Source: Chitinophaga pendula
GTDB taxonomy: Bacteria; Bacteroidota; Bacteroidia; Chitinophagales; Chitinophagaceae
Direction of reading: 5' to 3'
Assembly (NCBI RefSeq): GCF_020386615.1
Contig: NZ_CP077769.1
Span: 7,303,501-7,367,500 of the forward strand
Length of the DNA stretch: 64,000 nucleotides
A program made the position numbers and the translations under genes. Positions 60,838-64,000 of this stretch are shown here, one piece after another (position 1 is the stretch's first letter; every line of letters begins with the position of its first letter). The notes under the pieces were generated by a model. The model searched no databases and had not been told where the DNA came from. It was given only the letters and a program-made list of their open reading frames with translations.

Positions 60838-62151
60838 CTAAAGCATGTCCAGTATTCCCTCATTTTCAATGATGATCATCCCTTGTCGGTCAGTAGTAAT
60901 ACCTGTCTGCAGTTGATAGGTATATTGAGGAACATTGCCCTTCATGACGGTTGGCAGAAATTGGAACTGTATCTGACCCCCTCCTTTATTTAATGCATGG
61001 CCCGCCTCAAAAATATGTGTAGAGATAATAAAGAAGCAGTCAGCAAAATCAGTGAATGCTTCCGTTACCACTAAAGTAGCATCGTAAGCATCTTTAACAT
61101 TCGTTCCTTTAAAAAGTTCATCAAAAATGATAAAAAGTGATTTTCCTGCCGCTACTTCCTCTGCTACTTTTTTTACTCTTAATACTTCTGCATAGAAGTG
61201 ACTATACCCTTTATTGATGTCGTCGGGTACATTCACAGAAGAATAGATACCATCTAATACCGAGAATTGAAGCGCTTTGACTCCTACCGGGAATCCCATA
61301 TGCGCCAGGTAGATTACGATGCCGGTCGACTTCATCAGCGTGGATTTACCCGCCATGTTAGCCCCGGTAAGGAATAAGATATTACTTTCCCCATTGAAAG
61401 AAAGATCATTCGGTACCGCATTGTCGAGCCCAGGATGTCGTACTCCGGTCATAGATATCATATGGGCTGCCTTGGGAAGCGCCCGCGCATACGAAAATCC
61501 TCTTTCCGTGGCAACTCCTGCTACCGCCGTATAAAGATCTATTTCATAGATAAGTGTGATCAAGGCCTTCAATTGGCAACTGAATCCCCCTGCCAATAGG
61601 TCATGCAGCATTACAATCGTCTGAAAGGATCGTTTTTCCCCAATTAGTGCTTGTAGTCGTTTATCATAAACGATAGGCCGTACCAGAGATGCCCATTTTT
61701 CCCAGGGGGTATTTCTATCCTTCCCATCTTTTTCTAACAAGGCCAGCAATCCCTTACAAGTATTTAACACTTGTATGGTGCTATCAATTCCCGCCAGCTG
61801 ACGGTCAAAAGCCTCATCTCTCAATAATAAGGCAGCTGTTTTTTTTCTGCTTGTCTGAAAAAAGGTGAGCAGCAAATTCCTCTTTTTCTCCTCATCCACA
61901 TAGGCTTCCATCTGATCTAACATGATGTCATCAAAAGGGAAGTCTACCGGATTTTCGCTGAAATAGCGGAATATATCACTACGGCTGTTGATCTCACCGG
62001 CATCGGTCAGCGGATGCTGAAACATCTCGTCCAGTAACTTTTCCCCACCCCTTGTTTTTACCTTATTAAAAAGACTGAAAACAGAATGAGGGTTATATTT
62101 TCCTAACAGGGACAGATCGTCCAGTGTTTGCTTGTCGGCAATAAAGCTCAT
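60838..62151 (-). CDS. MutS-related ATPase (second copy)
   Basis: 437 residues. Opens FIADKQTLDDLSLLGK, has a helical lever region, then a MutS core: Walker A in FLTGANMAGKSTLMKSTG, Walker B in LFIIFDELFKGTNVKDAYDA, and the switch FIISTHIFEAG. The N-terminal mismatch-binding and connector domains of MutS (about 850 residues) are absent, as is the C-terminal HTH dimerisation region. So it is a MutS-ATPase-only protein of unknown function. It overlaps the stop of its upstream paralogue by 4 bases (ATGA), and the two are clearly a translationally coupled pair. Confidence 0.9.
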   Translation of the reverse strand: MSFIADKQTLDDLSLLGKYNPHSVFSLFNKVKTRGGEKLLDEMFQHPLTDAGEINSRSDIFRYFSENPVDFPFDDIMLDQMEAYVDEEKKRNLLLTFFQTSRKKTAALLLRDEAFDRQLAGIDSTIQVLNTCKGLLALLEKDGKDRNTPWEKWASLVRPIVYDKRLQALIGEKRSFQTIVMLHDLLAGGFSCQLKALITLIYEIDLYTAVAGVATERGFSYARALPKAAHMISMTGVRHPGLDNAVPNDLSFNGESNILFLTGANMAGKSTLMKSTGIVIYLAHMGFPVGVKALQFSVLDGIYSSVNVPDDINKGYSHFYAEVLRVKKVAEEVAAGKSLFIIFDELFKGTNVKDAYDATLVVTEAFTDFADCFFIISTHIFEAGHALNKGGGQIQFQFLPTVMKGNVPQYTYQLQTGITTDRQGMIIIENEGILDML

Positions 62152-63497
62152 GTTGTCTTCTTTATTGGTTTTTTCCTGCTCAATATATCAAGTATACCTT
62201 CGTTTTTAATAATTATCATACCGTGCCTGTCGGCTGTAATACCGGAGGTCAGCTTATGCGTATAAACGGGTTTATTACCTTCCATTAGTGTGGGCAGGTA
62301 TACAAAGTTGATATTCTTACATTGCTCTTTCAGTACGTCTCCGGCTTCAATAATGTGCGTAGAGACGACGAACATACAGTTCTTCCGGCGTGCAATAGCA
62401 CTGGTGACCGCTATGGTCGCCTCATAGGCGTCTTTTACATTGGTGCCCCGGAATAATTCATCAAAAATCACAAACAGGTATTTGTCACGACTTAACGCTT
62501 TCGCAATATTTTTGATCCGCAGCACTTCTGCATAAAAATGACTGGTGCCTTTACTTAGATTGTCTGGCAGATTAATCGTGGTATAAATACCGTCCCTCAC
62601 AGAAAATTCCATCCTGGATGCCGGCACCGGAAATCCCATTTGACCCAGGTACATCGCAATGCCCAATGCTTTCATCAGTGTAGACTTCCCCGCCATGTTA
62701 GCACCTGTAAGGAAGATCACATTGCTGGAAAACGAAATATTCAGGTGATTCGGTATAGGCGACGTTAACCCGGGATGATAAAAATCTTCCAGTATAACTG
62801 TTTGTAACTCCCGCTCCAGTGCCAGCGGAAAGGAGAACCTGCGGTTTAAAGCGACCTTGGCAACAGATAAATAAACATCCGCCAGGTAAAGTTGCTGCAG
62901 CAATTGTTTTATAGCATCCCTCTGCCGGAAGCGCAGTATTTTATCATATTCCGCAACTTTGGCAAAAGGTAATTTTTGTTTGACAGGCTCCCGCAACAAT
63001 GCCTGTAGCTCCTCCATTTTCAGGAGCTGATCAATCGTGGTCAGCTCCTGATTGTCAGGAATGTCTGCTAACTGCTGCTTAATGTCTGTGGCAAATCGCT
63101 TGGTAGTTTGTAATATATTAAGCAGGCTTTCTACTCCTTTCTCAATGGTCCTGTAAGCATTATCTCCCGCAATGAGCTGATTGAGTTTTCTGCTCAGATT
63201 ATCTTGTTGGTCATTCAGGCGGCTGCGCTCATCGGTATTTTCCAGGTACTGCTCTGCCGCATCAAACCAGGTTATCTCGTACGGAAAGGGTAACGGCTTC
63301 GTCGCGAAAGATTGGATAATACGGCTACGCGCATTGATCATGCGGACATCTGATAGGGGATGGGCGAATAGGGTTTCCAATAGCTCAGCGCCTCCCCTGG
63401 TGAAGGTGTGGTTATAGATCGCATATATGCCGTCTGCTCCTCCCTTCCCGAATATGTTCAGGTCCGTCAGCGTTTGTTTATCAGTCATTAAACTCAT
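62148..63497 (-). CDS. MutS-related ATPase (first copy)
   Basis: 449 residues with the same plan as the next gene: MTDKQTLTDLNIFGK at the start, helical middle, Walker A in FLTGANMAGKSTLMKALG, Walker B in LFVIFDELFRGTNVKDAYEA and the switch FVVSTHIIEAG. The two proteins are paralogues arranged in tandem. By analogy with MutS they would form a heterodimer that clamps DNA or RNA using ATP. No MutL or endonuclease gene is nearby. ATG 63497 or 63488 may be the start. Confidence 0.9.
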   Translation of the reverse strand: MSLMTDKQTLTDLNIFGKGGADGIYAIYNHTFTRGGAELLETLFAHPLSDVRMINARSRIIQSFATKPLPFPYEITWFDAAEQYLENTDERSRLNDQQDNLSRKLNQLIAGDNAYRTIEKGVESLLNILQTTKRFATDIKQQLADIPDNQELTTIDQLLKMEELQALLREPVKQKLPFAKVAEYDKILRFRQRDAIKQLLQQLYLADVYLSVAKVALNRRFSFPLALERELQTVILEDFYHPGLTSPIPNHLNISFSSNVIFLTGANMAGKSTLMKALGIAMYLGQMGFPVPASRMEFSVRDGIYTTINLPDNLSKGTSHFYAEVLRIKNIAKALSRDKYLFVIFDELFRGTNVKDAYEATIAVTSAIARRKNCMFVVSTHIIEAGDVLKEQCKNINFVYLPTLMEGNKPVYTHKLTSGITADRHGMIIIKNEGILDILSRKKPIKKTT

Positions 63498-63506
63498 ACC
63501 TCCTTG

Positions 63507-64000
63507 TTATTTTCTTTTCCTTCGGATTAACAGAATAGTACTCCCTACCAGTAATAAACCAGGTATCAGATACAGTAAACTAAACTTCACTACCTTTAAA
63601 CTCGTTTTTGTCAGTGTAGTCTCGTTATCTAAAGACCTGGGCCTGCTTACGTCTACCGGCACAGTACCATAAGATAGCCAATGGAAAGTGCCTGGAATAA
63701 CAGAGAAGTTGGCCGCTCCGTAACGCCTGATAGGAGGAATCATACCGCCATTACTGATACAGTCCGCATCGCCGAGTACCATGATACGTTGTTCTTTATT
63801 ACCTACTTTCCGGCTAAGCGCCATCGCCGTAACAAAGCTGTCCACTTTCTCACCGGAAGAGAAATCGACAGTCGCCGAATCATTGACAAAATCGATGGTC
63901 TGCAATTCATTCCATGTTTTCATGGAGTCAATAGTCTGTAGCACAGGTGTGGCTTTAAAGCCCTTGTCTGCTGCCATAACCAGCCCCGCTGATTTGACCA
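63507..64000 (-). CDS. GldG-like ABC transporter-associated protein, C-terminal part
   Basis: Open frame to the window edge, so only the last 165 residues are seen. The text EKVDSFVTAMALSRKVGNKE, QRIMVLGDADCISNGGMI and a final membrane helix LLYLIPGLLLVGSTILLI followed by RRKRK match the C-terminal part of GldG/ABC_transp_aux proteins. These form a membrane-associated periplasmic partner of ABC-2 transporters and, in gliding species, of the Gld machinery. The rest would lie beyond 64000. It ends 9 bases before the first MutS-like gene, so the three are probably co-transcribed. Confidence 0.72.
   Translation of the reverse strand, partial: VKSAGLVMAADKGFKATPVLQTIDSMKTWNELQTIDFVNDSATVDFSSGEKVDSFVTAMALSRKVGNKEQRIMVLGDADCISNGGMIPPIRRYGAANFSVIPGTFHWLSYGTVPVDVSRPRSLDNETTLTKTSLKVVKFSLLYLIPGLLLVGSTILLIRRKRK

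Noticed and set aside
1..64000. CRISPR array, tRNA or rRNA genes, insertion sequences and prophage
   Set aside because: No regularly spaced repeats, no cloverleaf-type sequences or rRNA segments, and no transposase, integrase or phage structural protein were recognised on either strand.

Overview
The window is a chromosomal piece of a Bacteroidetes bacterium, most likely Chitinophagaceae and probably Chitinophaga or a close relative. This is inferred from gene content: an ECF sigma/FecR pair next to a TonB receptor with an STN domain, DUF4397, FAS1 and TIG/NHL lipoproteins, a GldG-like protein, a DUF6377-type TPR protein, a class I lanthipeptide-type precursor with a leader like those known from Chitinophaga, and several TAnnTTTG-like -7 promoter elements. 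No rRNA, tRNA, CRISPR array, insertion sequence or phage module was recognised.

Layout. 1-2.2 kb: a truncated DUF6377/TPR protein, a small secreted protein and an RsuA/RluE-type pseudouridine synthase. 2.7-7.5 kb: a probable operon of class III aminotransferase, zinc alcohol dehydrogenase, HAD phosphatase, MFS transporter and DUF1349 protein; the oxidise/transaminate/dephosphorylate set suggests synthesis and export of an aminated small molecule. 7.5-11.5 kb: a PEP-mutase/isocitrate-lyase-like enzyme and two secreted GH28 polygalacturonase-like enzymes. 11.7-15.3 kb: a siderophore-type TonB receptor with a PepSY membrane protein. 15.8-16.4 kb: a WxcM/FdtA-like sugar isomerase followed by the gutted remains of a DegT-type aminotransferase; an FdtC-like acyltransferase lies at 21.1 kb. 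16.4-30.4 kb: a LytS/LytTR two-component pair, small membrane and secreted proteins, HxlR and AraC regulators, SRPBCC, DUF72, SRAP, ACT and SDR genes, and two Cys-rich double-glycine-leader peptides. 30.7-34.0 kb: a large YD/RHS-type protein. 34-40.5 kb: a decayed stretch with remnants of an SDR, an AraC regulator and a flavin monooxygenase/halogenase and a frameshifted Crp/Fnr regulator, interspersed with an intact DinB protein, a lanthipeptide-type precursor, an orphan 563-residue protein, an aldehyde dehydrogenase and a RidA protein.

40.5-57.9 kb: the most striking unit, ten co-directional genes ending at a strong hairpin terminator: ECF sigma, FecR anti-sigma, an STN-domain TonB receptor, a DUF4397 lipoprotein, an unrecognised lipoprotein, three fasciclin (FAS1) lipoproteins with about six FAS1 domains, a second Oar-like TonB receptor and a TIG/NHL lipoprotein. 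It has the regulatory logic of a Fec-type or polysaccharide-uptake locus but no SusD homologue and no enzyme, so it looks like a self-regulated cell-surface adhesion or capture system of unknown ligand. 58-64 kb, all on the minus strand: an M16 peptidase, two tandem MutS-ATPase-only proteins and the C-terminal part of a GldG-like ABC transporter protein.

Three unrelated orphan precursor-type peptides (21.9, 25.5 and 35.0 kb) have no maturation or export genes nearby. Where the longest open frame began at an implausible GTG/TTG, starts were moved to the codon best supported by signal peptide, family N-terminus or catalytic residue, as noted in each entry.
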